From: Trema orientale
Taxonomy: Eukaryota; Streptophyta; Magnoliopsida; Rosales; Cannabaceae
Assembly (NCBI GenBank): GCA_002914845.1
Contig: JXTC01000126.1
Location: 683,762 to 747,761, forward strand
Reading direction: 5' to 3'
Length of the DNA: 64,000 nucleotides
Shown here: in pieces, positions 24,706 to 35,269 of the stretch
Layout of the letters: the number at the start of each line of letters is the position of its first letter
Numbering within the stretch: position 1 is the stretch's first letter
Position numbers and translations under genes: made by a program
The notes under the pieces: generated by a model
What the model was told of the DNA's origin: nothing
The model's database searches: none
Seen by the model: only the letters and a program-made list of their open reading frames with translations

Positions 24706-27119
24706 TGTAAAACCCCTCAAATTATGTAAGGGTATTATGGTCATTTGACCTAATTTTTCGAAGAAAAAAAAAATTATTGGACGAATCTTGACGGATTTGT
24801 GTCCAGATTCATGGGTAAATATGTAAAGAAAGTTTGAAAATTGGGGTCAAAATGTAATTATTTAAGGGTATTTTTGAAGAGATTTTCAGAAATTGGACCA
24901 AAGTCCCAATTGCTCAGAAGCTGACACGTGGCGCTACAGTTTCAAAAATTGCCCATAAATCTCTGCATTTCTCTCTTCTTCTTCCACGAGGTCCGCGCGA
25001 AGGCCAAAGATTCCAACCACCGCCGCTCTTCTCCGGCCATCGTTGGAGCTCGCCGCCACCTGGCATTGGTGCGCCGTCGCCGGACGAAGCTGCCACCACC
25101 AGAATCAGCCGCAACAGAGCTGCCGATTGCCGAAAAATGGGGAAAAACCACCGCGCCATCTTTTCGGTTTTTCGACCATAGAATCGCCGTCCGACGTCCA
25201 GTCAACCCGATTTCGGCGCCATTGGATTCGTCTCGATGCCAGCTTTCATTTTCGACCACTCTCGTCGTCTAACTCCGCTCCAGTGAGAAGTTGGTTACTG
25301 TAGCATTTTATTATTATTTTAATGCAGTGGCATTTTCGTAATTATTTGAAATGTAGCTTATTTTTTCGAGAAAATTGTACCACGTGATAGAGGAAGTTGA
25401 AACAAGAAAAGTTTTAGTCTTGAAGTGTAAAAACAGTAACTGGAAGATCGTTAATTTTCGAAACGAAAAAATATGGTATTTTTCTAATTATTTTCAAAAA
25501 GTGACATTTTAATTATTTTCGGATTTTTGAGCCCATTTAGTGCTAGAGACCTCGAAACTGAGTTCTGATTTCAAATTTTGTCTCAGTGAGGTCGGGACAT
25601 GAATTTTGATATAAAATATCACTATTTTGGAAAATGACACGAAATATCGAGAAATAGTTCGTGAATTGCATCGTTTTGCGTGCCGTGGGGCCCGCACCCA
25701 AACTAGACAAATTATATGTCTAACCTAGGGTTTTTGGGTGTTCTGAATTCAGTGGTGTTGTCCGTTTCACGATTTGAAGCTTCGTTTGAGAATTAAGTTT
25801 TCAAACCAAGAAATTAAAGCTTGGAAAACGACACCTAGACCTCCAAACGACACCCAATCGACGCCAAACCTTCTCGGTAGTCTCGTGACATTATTTGGAC
25901 ACTCAATTGAGGTAGGGGTTTGATTACTTGATTCAAAAATCAGTTTAATTTATAAACTTACATATTTTTGATAAATATGGAATTTCGTGAAATTATTTAT
26001 AAAAATTGTGTTTATATTTGTTTTTGACATGATTTGAGATATAAACTGCCTGGGAGATACGTCACACTGGTTGGCGTGTCATTTGTACTGTTTGGGACTG
26101 TTTTATGCAAGAAATTAGATTTTTGGGTTTTGATCAAAAACGGACGTTATAATGCTGAAATTTTTAGAAAATCCAAAATGACTTGAGAACTCAGTTTTGA
26201 GGAATAAATGTTGTTTGATTAAAGATAACTGCATGGTTATTTTGTGATTTTGTAGAAATGGTACAGATTCTTATTCTGTCATTCATATAGCATATGCATG
26301 CACTCATACACTGACGCGGCCGTCGGACTGACGACGCCCATATAGGGTGATCGGACAGACGACGCCCATATAGGGTGATCGGACTGACGACGCCCACATA
26401 GGGTGATCGGAGGGACGAGTGATCCATTAGGATACTTCAGACATCATGATTGCATACATAATTATATGTTGGCTTGAATAGATATGTGCTGGTTTTGATG
26501 GACATTTTACAATAGTTTTGGAATGTTTGAAACTATTGGACTGTGATTTCCACTTGAGTTTTATAAACTGTTTTGAGTGGACTACTAACCATGCAAGACC
26601 TTCAACGTGAGTATATTTCTTTATATATATAACTTGTAATCGTTTCTCTACTAGGCTTTAGCTCACCCCCCCTCCTACCCCTCAGGTGGTACCCAGTGTG
26701 AGTTGGACAAGAAGGACTAGAAGTCGAGGCATTGCTGAATTTCTAATTTTATATTTTGGTAAATTCCTACGAGACTTGTGAGATACTTAGAATAAGTAGG
26801 AATTTGGTTTCCGTTAAACCTTATAAACTAGAGTGTGAATTTGGAATTGGTTTGTATTATTTATGTCTGTATTTTGAGAGTGAGATGATTTGTGATGCAT
26901 GACTATTAAATATTTGTTTTAATTGCAGTCTATGTTTGACGAGTGACGTATTAACTGTGGGGTTTTGTTTTTTTATTTAAACATAGGCCAGTTTTGATAG
27001 GTTAGAGTCCCTGGGGCAAACTTTTGAACACAATTGAGTCAATGGTAAAAATATTTTTTCGGTATTTCCATATTATGAAATACCCATTCTGCCATTGACC
27101 TCGGCCTCGGGCCGTGACA
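24706..27119 (+). repeat. Element B 3' LTR
   Basis: The uninterrupted 2414-bp partner of 16126-19908. Begins TGTAAAACCCC, ends GGGCCGTGACA, followed by target duplication AGCCT. Contains the same GC-rich stretch (about 24985-25260) and the minisatellite at 26324-26419. Confidence 0.92.
26324..26419. repeat. 28-bp LTR minisatellite, copy 4
   Basis: Three 28-bp units at 26324, 26352 and 26380, plus a partial. Unit variants include 'cggacagacgac'. Confidence 0.9.
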
Positions 27120-27124
27120 AGCCT

Positions 27125-27990
27125 TGAGCTGGTCTGCACAACAATCAAGTGAAGCCATTAGCAGTGCCAAAGTTAATTTTCCCTATCCAAGCATCCCGAA
27201 TCACACTTGAGCTGGCTTCCTCCTTAGTCTAAAATGGTTCAAAACAAAAAGGGCTACTCCCATTGATAGCATAGTTCCCATTAGAGACTGAGCCATCTAA
27301 CAGTAATTGAATTACTATATGGTCACTTCCCCATAAATCAAGACTAAAGACACAGCAATTAGGAAACAAAATTTCCAATCAAGATTGGTCACGAACTTGT
27401 CCAAACGCACCTAGATATTTTCTTCATCCTCCCATCTATTGTTTGGCTCCAGAATAGCCCGAATCTCTAAGATTACAATCTTCTAGAGCACCTCAAAAAT
27501 TAACCATCCCAACATTTGTTCTACAGAAACTGCCAAGTTTTTCATTCCAAGAAAGCACTTCGTTAAAGTCTCCACTATAAACCCAAGGAATATTGAGATG
27601 GGTACTATGCCTCCGTAACATCTCCCAAGTGTGAAGTTTTTCACGTTGATCCAAATGGCCATAAATCCTTGTAAACCACCATTCCACACCCGAAGAACAC
27701 GAAACAACAATATCAATATGGTGCTTAGAATACTTAAGAAAGGTCACATCCCAGCAATCTTTCCAAAAAAGTGCAATACCACCACTTCTACCAATACTAT
27801 CTACTACAAGACCATTAGCAAAATCAATTTTCTGCCTTAACAATTGTGCATTTTTACCCTTTAGTTTAGTTTCAGAAATAAAGATAAGAGTGGGAGAAAG
27901 GTGCTTGAGAAAACTGTGAAGTCTGCCTAATGCTCGAGGGCTCTCCAAACCTTGAGCATTCTACACAAAGAGACTCATTGAACCCGCCGA
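27125..27990 (-). pseudogene. LINE endonuclease domain (AP-endonuclease type), broken
   Basis: This is the N-terminal part of LINE ORF2, an exonuclease/endonuclease/phosphatase-fold nuclease that nicks target DNA for target-primed reverse transcription. The open part at 27493-27948 shows the plant LINE blocks 'SPTLIFISETKLKGK' (metal-binding Glu), 'GRSGGIALFWKD', 'IYGHLDQREKLHTWEMLRR' and 'WVYSGDFNEVLS' (Gly-Asp-Phe-Asn). A TAG near 27960 stands just before 'NAQGLESPRALGRL', where relatives have Trp. Downstream (27125-27490), decayed 'LEDCNLRDSGYSGAK' and 'LDLWGSDHIVIQL' blocks follow, the latter holding the conserved SDH. It continues into the strip at 15763-16125. Confidence 0.88.
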
Positions 27991-28503
27991 TACAAGCTTG
28001 TTTGAAACATCCCTCAACGACTGTCTTTTCACCAAATCATTTCCATGTGACTCTTCAATTCTAAAAACTTTTCCTTTAGTAGCAGCTTCACGTCACGTCG
28101 AAGATCACCAGAGCCATCAACTTTGTATTTGTTTCGGGCTATCTTCTTAATGTTCTTTCTTTCGACAGTTTTTGGACCTTCACTATCCTGGGTAGCCCCA
28201 AAGGTAAATGGACTTGAATCTTTTAAGGGAGCGTAAGGATGCTCTGCTGGATTGTGAGCAAGGGCCTGGTTGGAGATAATCAGATTCAGGCTTTTATCAA
28301 ACCCAAGCCTAGGCCCAATCTGAGGTACATTCGAGGCAATGGATAAAACAACTTCCATTATCGGCATTAAAGGCTCCCTCAGCTTTCAAGAATTAAGGGG
28401 GATAACAGTTGTATCCGGAACCTTAGGAGAAGAATCCTCAATTACAGGCTGATTTTTTAATTTTGAATCAAAGTAATAGCCGGAATTATATTCCAATCAG
28501 AAG

Positions 28504-28670
28504 CTTATTATGCCAACTGGGGTTAGCTCAGTTGGTCCAAGGTTTGAGGGTTGTGTGTGTGTGTTTGGGGGGGTCATGGGTTCAAACCTTGGTAGTGTGT
28601 GTGTCATTTTCCTTTAATTTGTAGTAAGTGGTGGTCATTAGTTAAGTCCCACCTTTTAAAAAAAAAAAAA
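28504..28670 (+). mobile_element. tRNA-derived SINE inserted in LINE ORF1
   Basis: Pol III internal promoter boxes are present: box A TAGCTCAGTTGG (28524-28535) and box B GGTTCAAACC (28579-28588), spaced as in tRNA-derived SINEs. A (GT)n run at 28551-28562 lies between the boxes. The 3' end is an A-rich tail (28658-28670). A perfect 16-bp target duplication ATATTCCAATCAGAAG flanks it at 28488-28503 and 28671-28686. Length 167 bp. It is not a tRNA gene: no cloverleaf or CCA-side stem is preserved. Confidence 0.92.
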
Positions 28671-28858
28671 ATATTCCAATCAGAAGTCAGACAAACGGTG
28701 GTCAAAGTGGGCACCATAATCGTATTAGTCCCTAAATTTTCTTTATTCTGATAAGGAAAAGCAAAACATGCTACCTTCATCAAAATCCTTCCCATTAGGC
28801 TTCCTTAAAAATGATGACTTTCGGGCTTTATTGTGAGATAAGTTGACTAGGAAGTTTG

Positions 28859-29239
28859 GGAAAAATTCATAAATATCTATTTTGAAAATTATATTTTCAT
28901 AAATACCCGTTTTTATATTTCTTTTTTAGAAAAATGTAAACCACTACTATTTTACACATGAAATGTATACCACGATATATATTTCATGTATTAAATATAT
29001 ACCGTGGTCTATATTTTATGAATAAAAGTTACATTAAAAATTGGCACATATTTTAAAATGTGTACTATTCATATTTTACAATGTGTACTTCATGGATAAA
29101 ATTTACATTATAAATGTGGACCACTCATATTTTGCATATGAAATATGAGCCATAAAAATAGGTATTTTTGAAAGAAAAATTTAAAACGGATATTTTTGAA
29201 ATAAATTTTAAAAAACAGGTATTAGGCGTAATTTTCACC
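28859..29239. mobile_element. MITE-like element with long imperfect inverted repeats
   Basis: AT-rich 381 bp. Left end GGAAAAATTCATAAATATC and right end (reverse complement) GGTGAAAATTACGCC lead into diverged complementary arms that extend about 60 bp. Near-matching 9-bp flanks ggaagtttg (28850-28858) and ggaaatttt (29240-29248) suggest a Mutator-like duplication with two differences. No coding capacity. Lies within decayed LINE ORF1. Confidence 0.55.
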
Positions 29240-29860
29240 GGAAATTTTGATAGGAGGAATCACAGAGCCAATCACCAAAGTGAAATTTTACCCATTTCCA
29301 ATATAGACTCTGCCTCTTCCTTGGAACAATCTTTGATAGTATGACCAAATCAAGCCATATCAAAAGTAAAATTCTAGGAGTTTCTCATACTTGAAATCCA
29401 CCCAGATCAGAGGGCCATCGGATTCAATTCAGACCTCTGTACCCTGCCTGAGAACTTTGGTCCGGATGTATTTACCCCAATACCTCTCATCTTTGTCAGT
29501 TTCGACTTTCAAACAATGCCCAACCTGATTCGCTAAGAACCGACCAACCCCCGCTGTCATACTATGCAAAGGAAGGTTAAACATTTGTATCTAGAAATAA
29601 CAAAACAGAAATATCCTCCGCCAGGACTTTCTCTGTTATCAAACTCTTTTAAGACTAAAAGGCTTTGTTAAATTTCCAGAGCTCTAACCCCATAAGCCTC
29701 TTCTTTTTAGCCAGGCTTTTAAATATGATAACAAAGACATTGAGATCAATTTCTTGAATGAAAAAAATCTGTCTTTACACCCCAGACTCGCTTCATAACC
29801 TCCTTAAATGCATCTCTGTTAAAAGGTTTGGTGTATCTGCTAATTATTGACACATAACTA

Positions 29861-30552
29861 CATAATAGTTTATGAGATGAGATTTAAAAGAAGCAAGTGG
29901 GAAATATAAAATAAGGGATTAAATAAGAATGACAAAATATAATTGATGAACTGTGCCGTGAAATTTGGCCCAAAAAAATAGAAAAAAATAAATAAATTCA
30001 AGCAAGTAGAGGGAACTATGGCCTGCAAAACAAAGCTCATTTACTTTTGTATAATATAGAGATATAGATATAGGTATAACTAATTTTATTTCTTTTCTTT
30101 TCTTTTTTTTTTTCCCCCCCTTCTTTTTTTACCAAATCACAAGGGTTCCACGATAAGATGGTGATATCTTGGATTAGCCTTGAGAGAGCTGTCTTTGTGT
30201 ATCACGTCTTGTTAGACAAAATCAACAACTATGGTGAAACAACTCAAATCTAATCTAAGAACTATTTGGATAATATGAACAATCAAAAACCTTGAGAAAA
30301 CAGTTGTCCGATAGAATTTGGAACAAAAGTTCAATAGGAACTTATTCTGAATTAGAGGAGTGGGTAGTCCAGCTAATTACAACAACAAAAAAAAAAAAAA
30401 AGGCTAGTACATAAGGCATCTTCCCAAAATCTCAAGTGTATGGATGCATTGGCTAAGAGAGAGACCATTTTCTACAATTTATGCTTTTTTTGCCTAAACT
30501 TCTATAAGGTAATCAATAAAGGCTTTATTGCCCACCCTAATCAAATGAGAAA
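29861..30552. other. Intergenic, nothing recognised
   Basis: AT-rich sequence with homopolymer runs (T/C run at about 30084-30130, A run near 30387-30401). No open frame with motifs, no RNA gene and no clear repeat ends are seen. Confidence 0.6.
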
Positions 30553-31161
30553 TTGACAGGAGTAGTCTTTTTTTGTTTTTCTCCTGAAAACTTAACTTTT
30601 TGTCTCTTTTTTCAAAATGACTTTTATAGTACAAAATAATTATTTTTTTAGTCTCTTTTGAAGAGAAAAAATAGTCTGAAACTACCTTTTTGCCTTGTTT
30701 CAGGTAGTCAAATTTTGTGACTGATGGTCACATTTTGTTTCTCATTATTACAAATATTGTGAGTTTTCGAAGACATGAGCAGTTTCATAATTTTTTGAAT
30801 TTATGTGACTGTGACAATATTTATGACACTTTTCTGAGTATGTTATAAATTATTACATTGTGCACAATTTTGTTATATTTAGTCACAATTTTATGATTTA
30901 ATCACAGTTTGTTTTACATCACTACGAATAGTAGAGAAAGCTTATATTTAAGTAAAACTAAGAGTCACAGTTGTAATAGACAGTAACAAAAGATAGTTGA
31001 AGATTATTCATAAAAATGGTATCTTGAACTTTTTGTTGTGTAGGGAGTACTAGAAAAATCATTCTGAAAAAAGAGATAAAAAAGTCAAGTTGCTAAAAAA
31101 AAGAAATGAGATTAAAAATTCAAGTTGCTAAAAAAAAAGACTACTCTCGTCAATGTCCCTT
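30553..31161. mobile_element. TIR element (MITE), family unassigned, downstream of the MYB gene
   Basis: The left end reads ATTGACAGGAGTAGTCTTTT. The right end, reverse-complemented, reads ATTGACGAGAGTAGTCTTTT, and similarity continues inward with 'aacttgactttttt' and 'ttttcagaatga' blocks for about 70-100 bp. The interior is AT-rich and non-coding. No convincing direct target duplication was found at either possible boundary, so the superfamily is left open. The element ends about 0.6 kb beyond the MYB stop codon. Confidence 0.65.
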
Positions 31162-31754
31162 TTATAATCCAACTAAGTTGAAGCTCGGCTAGACTTTCAA
31201 AATTAACAATCAGATTTGTTCCTATGCAGGCACAACCAGGTGAAACGTGGAATTGTATCCATAAAATGAATACAATACCGAACGATAACAACTGGACGAA
31301 GAAGTTGATTACCCCAGGAGGTCTCAATTCACAAATTGACGATGTAGTGTGTGATCTTGTATTTGCCGTGCAAAACAATTCGAAATGAAATCCCTTTCAA
31401 CTATAGGATAAATAAAACGAAAAGAAAAAGGAAAATCAAATGCATCAAATAACCATAATCCATTCAACCAGAATGTTCAATGTTCGAACTGCATAGTTAT
31501 TCCGCAACCACAGCAGATCCTTCAAGCGACTCAACACTAGAAACAGTTCTGCTCTGTATACATGCACAGCTGCTTAAAAAGGAAAATAACAAAACATAAG
31601 GCTACGAAAAAACTAACAATGTTTCATGCCAAATAAAACCACGTCAAATCTCACTGACCCTGGGGTTGACTGCAACTCCGATCAAACAAATCATGAACAT
31701 GAATGGAAGTGGCAAAAAGACTTTCAAATTCATAAATTTTACAAAGCCAATTTT
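31162..31754 (-). other. 3' flank and probable 3' UTR of the MYB gene
   Basis: Sequence beyond the TGA stop at 31755-31757. The part next to the stop is expected to be 3' UTR. I see no clear canonical AATAAA on the minus strand, so the end of the transcript cannot be placed. An 88-codon frame at 31112-31378 (minus) has no recognised domain and partly overlaps the MITE. Confidence 0.5.
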
Positions 31755-34700
31755 TCAAGGGAGATCGGACATTTGACAGACAGCAGGCATGTTATTCCAC
31801 GCACAATAACCGAGGCCCCATTCTTGACTCTGTGAAGAACTTCCAGTAGCCATGTGCTTGTAGTCGGTTGCTAAATCATCACCTAGAAGTGTTACAATGG
31901 TATCAGTCATGATGCTGCGCTCCTTGCCACAGCCTGAACTCTGCTCAAACCAATCTGAAGCAAGTAGCGCATCGGGACGAACGAAGTCCATTGGCTTTTT
32001 GGGTTCTTTCTCTTTATCTGGGATAGAATCTGCATCAACTGGTTCTGGTTTCACAGTGCTCCCTGGAAAGATAACAAACAGTACTCAAGTCAATATGAAT
32101 AGTTGTACAGGACAACCCCATTGGAACCCATTTGAATTAGGAAATTCTGGAGAAATTCCGTATTGCTTTTTGGAATGGACAAAGAAACAAATTTTCAAGG
32201 GGAAAAAAAAGGAAAAGGATAAAAAAGAGCTAAGCATTTCTACACTCGAATAAAATTCACAAACCATAAAAAAAAGTACACCTTTTGGAACATACCAGTA
32301 AAGGTCTCAACAGGTTGTGGTTCATCCAAGGAACTTCCACTAGCACTAATGCACTCATTGAAAAGTGAAGTAGCAGAATGACCCAATGGAGAAACGGGTT
32401 CTCTGTAGCCTTCCCAATCAGTTTCACAAATGTTCAAATTGCAATTGTCAGCAACAACACAAGGAGTAATACTAGATGAATTTGAACTCTTCTCCGATGA
32501 TAGTTTCTTTGCACTGCTTAGATTCTTAGACTCATGAAGCAGAGCATCAAGCAGGCCACTATTACGTGGTGAAGAGCACTCTGACTCAAATGCACCAACT
32601 GGTGGAGGAGATTGGATAAAAGCATCAACTGACTCGAGCAAAGGTGGTGGGGGAGAAGTGCCCCAGGTGCCTAAATCAGTTTCTGGATATTGGAGTGAAG
32701 GGAGCTCCGACTTCACAGACCCATTAGTGGGCCTGGAAGCAGAGGAATTGCCATTTAAAAGGGAATGGCTACCCTGGGTTACAGCAAAAGACAACAGGCT
32801 CTTATTAGGATCAAGATCATGCTGAAAAGTTGGCCCAAATGAGCTAATTTTATCACAAGTGTCATTCTGAAACTGGTCAAACAGGGGACATCCATTCTGG
32901 ACACACCCACTGGAATCAGGGAATACATCTGATGATTCTCGAATACGCTTCTGGCGGTGAATTGTTGGTGGCATGAAACTATAATATTGAGGAGAAGCTA
33001 TACCTTTCATAAGCATAGTACTCATAGAAATATCTGGCAATTCAGAAACATAAGGCAAGACATCACTGTTCCCCTTTAAACCATCAAAAACAACATCAGG
33101 TATCTCGAAACTATTAGGCTGCAAGGGATCATGCTGTCCTCTGTCCCCACAATTAAGTCCACCAGTACTTTGGCCTTGTTGATTTTCTTGAAATGCTTGC
33201 AAACATAGGTCAGGAGGATACAGAGGTAAGCCAGCCCGCTGTCGTCTCTTAATTCGTGTATTCCAGTAGTTTTTTATCTCATTATCAGTGCGACCAGGCA
33301 ACTAAGAAGAGTAATAAGAGACAATTAATTATCTCTTGTAAAAAATCAAATGTATTGGTTCAATTAGAGAACAAACTAAAAGAGGGAGAGAAAAAGCATT
33401 GGTGAGAGGTACAAAAAGACAAAAGAGAACAAACTAAAAGAGGGAGAGAAAAAGCATCGGTGAGAGGTACAAAGAGACTAAATATTATATTGTAATTCAA
33501 ATTTTCATTATTTCTAATTACAATATTAGGATAAAAAGAACTAATATTAATTCTCACATATTGAGAAGTATCTATACAGGCATGAACTAATAAGATAAAT
33601 AAACTGCATAACCCAAGAATGCCTTAAAAAAGAAAGTGCGCAATGCTATAACTGATCAATGACAAATACATGTTTATTTTTTTCCCCCCTTTTGGCAATC
33701 ATGCAAGAAGTTTTCAGTATTTAATTTTTGTTTATTTATGTAGTTGAAAATATGTGAAAAATAAGTATAACTAAATATTTCATTGTTAATCCAAAAGTGT
33801 AAAATTCAGTAGAGTCTAATATAAAAACATAGGAGTGTAATACAAAATAGTTATAGTTATAGTCTAATAACTATAACTAAATACTTCATTATTAATCCGG
33901 AAGTGTAAAATTCAGTAAAGTTTAATACAAAAACATAGGAGTGCATTACATAACTTATCTTTCACCAAATTCCAGCTTATTCCAGTTAAAAAGTAGACTG
34001 AGGTGGGGCAGCGTGCCAAATAAAGCAGTAGCAAACAAACAGTATTCTATAATTTGGATCAGTTCAGACCTTTTACTTCCTCTATTGAAAAGAGTTGAAA
34101 TGGAAAACAAATGGGATAGTGTTTCAGAATTTCATAGATACATCTAGTGCTAACTCAACTATTAGAAACAGGAATGAAAACAGATGTCATTACATGATAC
34201 CATTGCCCACATACATAATCAGGGCGCGAGGTCAAGACAATAAAAAAGGTGAGAATACTTGGGTAGAAAATATGTTTCTTCCCTTTCATCAGGAAAAGGA
34301 ATTTAATTGTGGAGGTCACAGACAAGAATTAAGTTCCTCCTAAAATCTTAAAGTACACACAGGAGCTTAATTCCCTTTCTCAGAATTCCAGATCAGTAAA
34401 CGCACATGGGGAGGAGGGGGGGATCTTGCTACCGTAAAAATTTCACTTAACTTTCATCAAACCTAAAAATAGTTACAGGCTATGGAAAATCACAATTAGT
34501 AGCTAGAGGTAGACAAGTAGTAATTATGTTTCAATCTTCAATATTTAGTTTAGAGATGCAAAATAACTCAATGCTCCAGAAAATATAACCATTTCCGGAT
34601 GATCAAAAGACAAATAAAATAAAATTTCCAAGGGTTGTTAAAAAAACGTGCTATGTTGTTTCCCAAAGAATAAACTTTATACCATTCAACAGTGAAATCT

Positions 34701-35269
34701 GTATTTAACTACCAGAAAAGGAAAATAAAAAATTTAAAAAGTTATGGATTACAATTTGATTGCAGCAAATTTATTTATAATCGAGAAATATTAGTTCTTC
34801 CGCTGGCTATAAATTCCTATATTCCTAAAACAAATCTTATAAAGACCAGGCACCTAGAAAATTCATTATTAAAAATAAATAAATAAATAAAAGGAGAGAA
34901 AAAGAAATAGATACTCACATGTGCGGCCATGCGTGCCCACTTGTTCCCCATCTTGGCATGGAGTTCAATGATCATTCTTTCTTCATCTGCAGTAAATGCA
35001 CCTTTCTTCAAATTTGGCCTTAAATGATTCGCCCATCGTAGCCTGCAGCTTTTTCCACAACGAGAAAGTCCTGAGTGCTTCTGAACTGCATTCCAGTTAC
35101 CTTCCCCATGCTTTTTGACATATTCCATCAGAATTTCATCTTCCCCTGATGTCCATGGCCCTTTCTTCAAGACAACACCACCAGAACTTCCTCCATTACT
35201 TTCATCAAGTAACGGTGACTCACTATGATATTTGGAGATGTCTTCGCTTTCATTTGTTGATCGGCTCAT
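31755..35269 (-). CDS. GAMYB: GAMYB-type R2R3-MYB transcription factor (three coding exons)
   Basis: Nuclear DNA-binding activator. In other plants GAMYBs act in gibberellin responses, notably anther and seed development. Coding exons are 35269-34919 (117 codons), 33301-32296 and 32062-31755; donors GTGAGT and GTATGT, acceptors ..TTCTTAG and ..TTTCCAG; total 1665 bp, 554 residues, no stop or frameshift. ATG 35267-35269 begins 'MSRSTNESED', the family start. R2 spans about residues 36-87 (W39, W59, W79) and R3 about 88-138 (F92, W111, W130), with the first intron splitting R3 just before LPGRTDNEIKNYW. Then come 'GLPLYPPDLCLQ' and, in exon 3, 'RPDALLASDW', both GAMYB signatures. The miR159 site lies in exon 2. 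It is the only intact host gene here, and length and structure fit MYB33/MYB65-like proteins. Confidence 0.96.
32689..32709 (-). promoter_or_regulatory. miR159 target site in the GAMYB coding sequence
   Basis: On the coding strand CGGAGCTCCCTTCACTCCAA plus a final T, encoding S-E-L-P-S-L-Q around residues 315-321. It is the classic GAMYB site, differing at one position (first base C for T) from the form widely reported in this family. In other plants miR159 pairing here cleaves or represses GAMYB mRNA outside anthers and aleurone. Confidence 0.93.
33367..33482. repeat. 58-bp tandem duplication in MYB intron 1
   Basis: Two near-identical copies starting at 33367 and 33425 (unit begins gagaacaaactaaaagaggg), purine-rich on the plus strand, so pyrimidine-rich in the transcript and close to the 3' splice site at 33302. 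Confidence 0.9.
33769..33957. repeat. 106-bp tandem duplication in MYB intron 1
   Basis: Copies start at 33769 and 33875 (unit begins aactaaata), with a handful of substitutions and a shorter second copy. The rest of the intron (33302-34918) is AT-rich and shows no gene. Confidence 0.85.

Larger units (their letters stand above)
16126..27119 (+). mobile_element. Element B: Ty3/gypsy chromovirus-type retrotransposon (Tekay/Del-like), decayed
   Basis: This complete structure is flanked by a perfect 5-bp target duplication AGCCT (16121-16125 and 27120-27124), splitting the LINE. Both LTRs begin TGTAAAACCCC and end GTGACA. The domain order gag, protease, RT, RNase H, integrase, chromodomain-like end is that of Ty3/gypsy. 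The C-terminal 'EEATWELE' block and the purine tract after 'GGGACGAAATTC' suit the Tekay/Del clade. Six premature stops, several frameshifts and a small integrase deletion make it inactive. A copia solo LTR sits in its 5' LTR. Confidence 0.93.
28029..29857 (-). pseudogene. LINE ORF1 (DUF4283/zinc-knuckle type), broken by a SINE and a MITE
   Basis: This is the plant LINE gag-like ORF1, an RNA-binding protein. On the minus strand, 29857-29250 reads as a DUF4283-like region ('NRDAFKEVMKRVWGVKTDFF', then 'ERYWGKYIRTKVL' and 'LIWVDFKYEKL'), leading to a decayed zinc-knuckle area. 28029-28367 is the open C-terminal part ('MEVVLSIASNVPQIGPRLGF...') that ends just before the endonuclease. Interruptions are a SINE (28504-28670) and a MITE (28859-29239), plus several stops. 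Similarity fades near 29857, so the LINE 5' end is missing or unrecognisable. Confidence 0.75.

Noticed and set aside
28504..28600. tRNA gene suggested by box A and box B
   Set aside because: A-rich tail, a 16-bp target duplication and no acceptor or anticodon stem show it is a SINE.
31112..31378. 88-codon minus-strand frame downstream of the MYB gene
   Set aside because: Partly within a TIR element and without any motif; cannot be supported as a gene.
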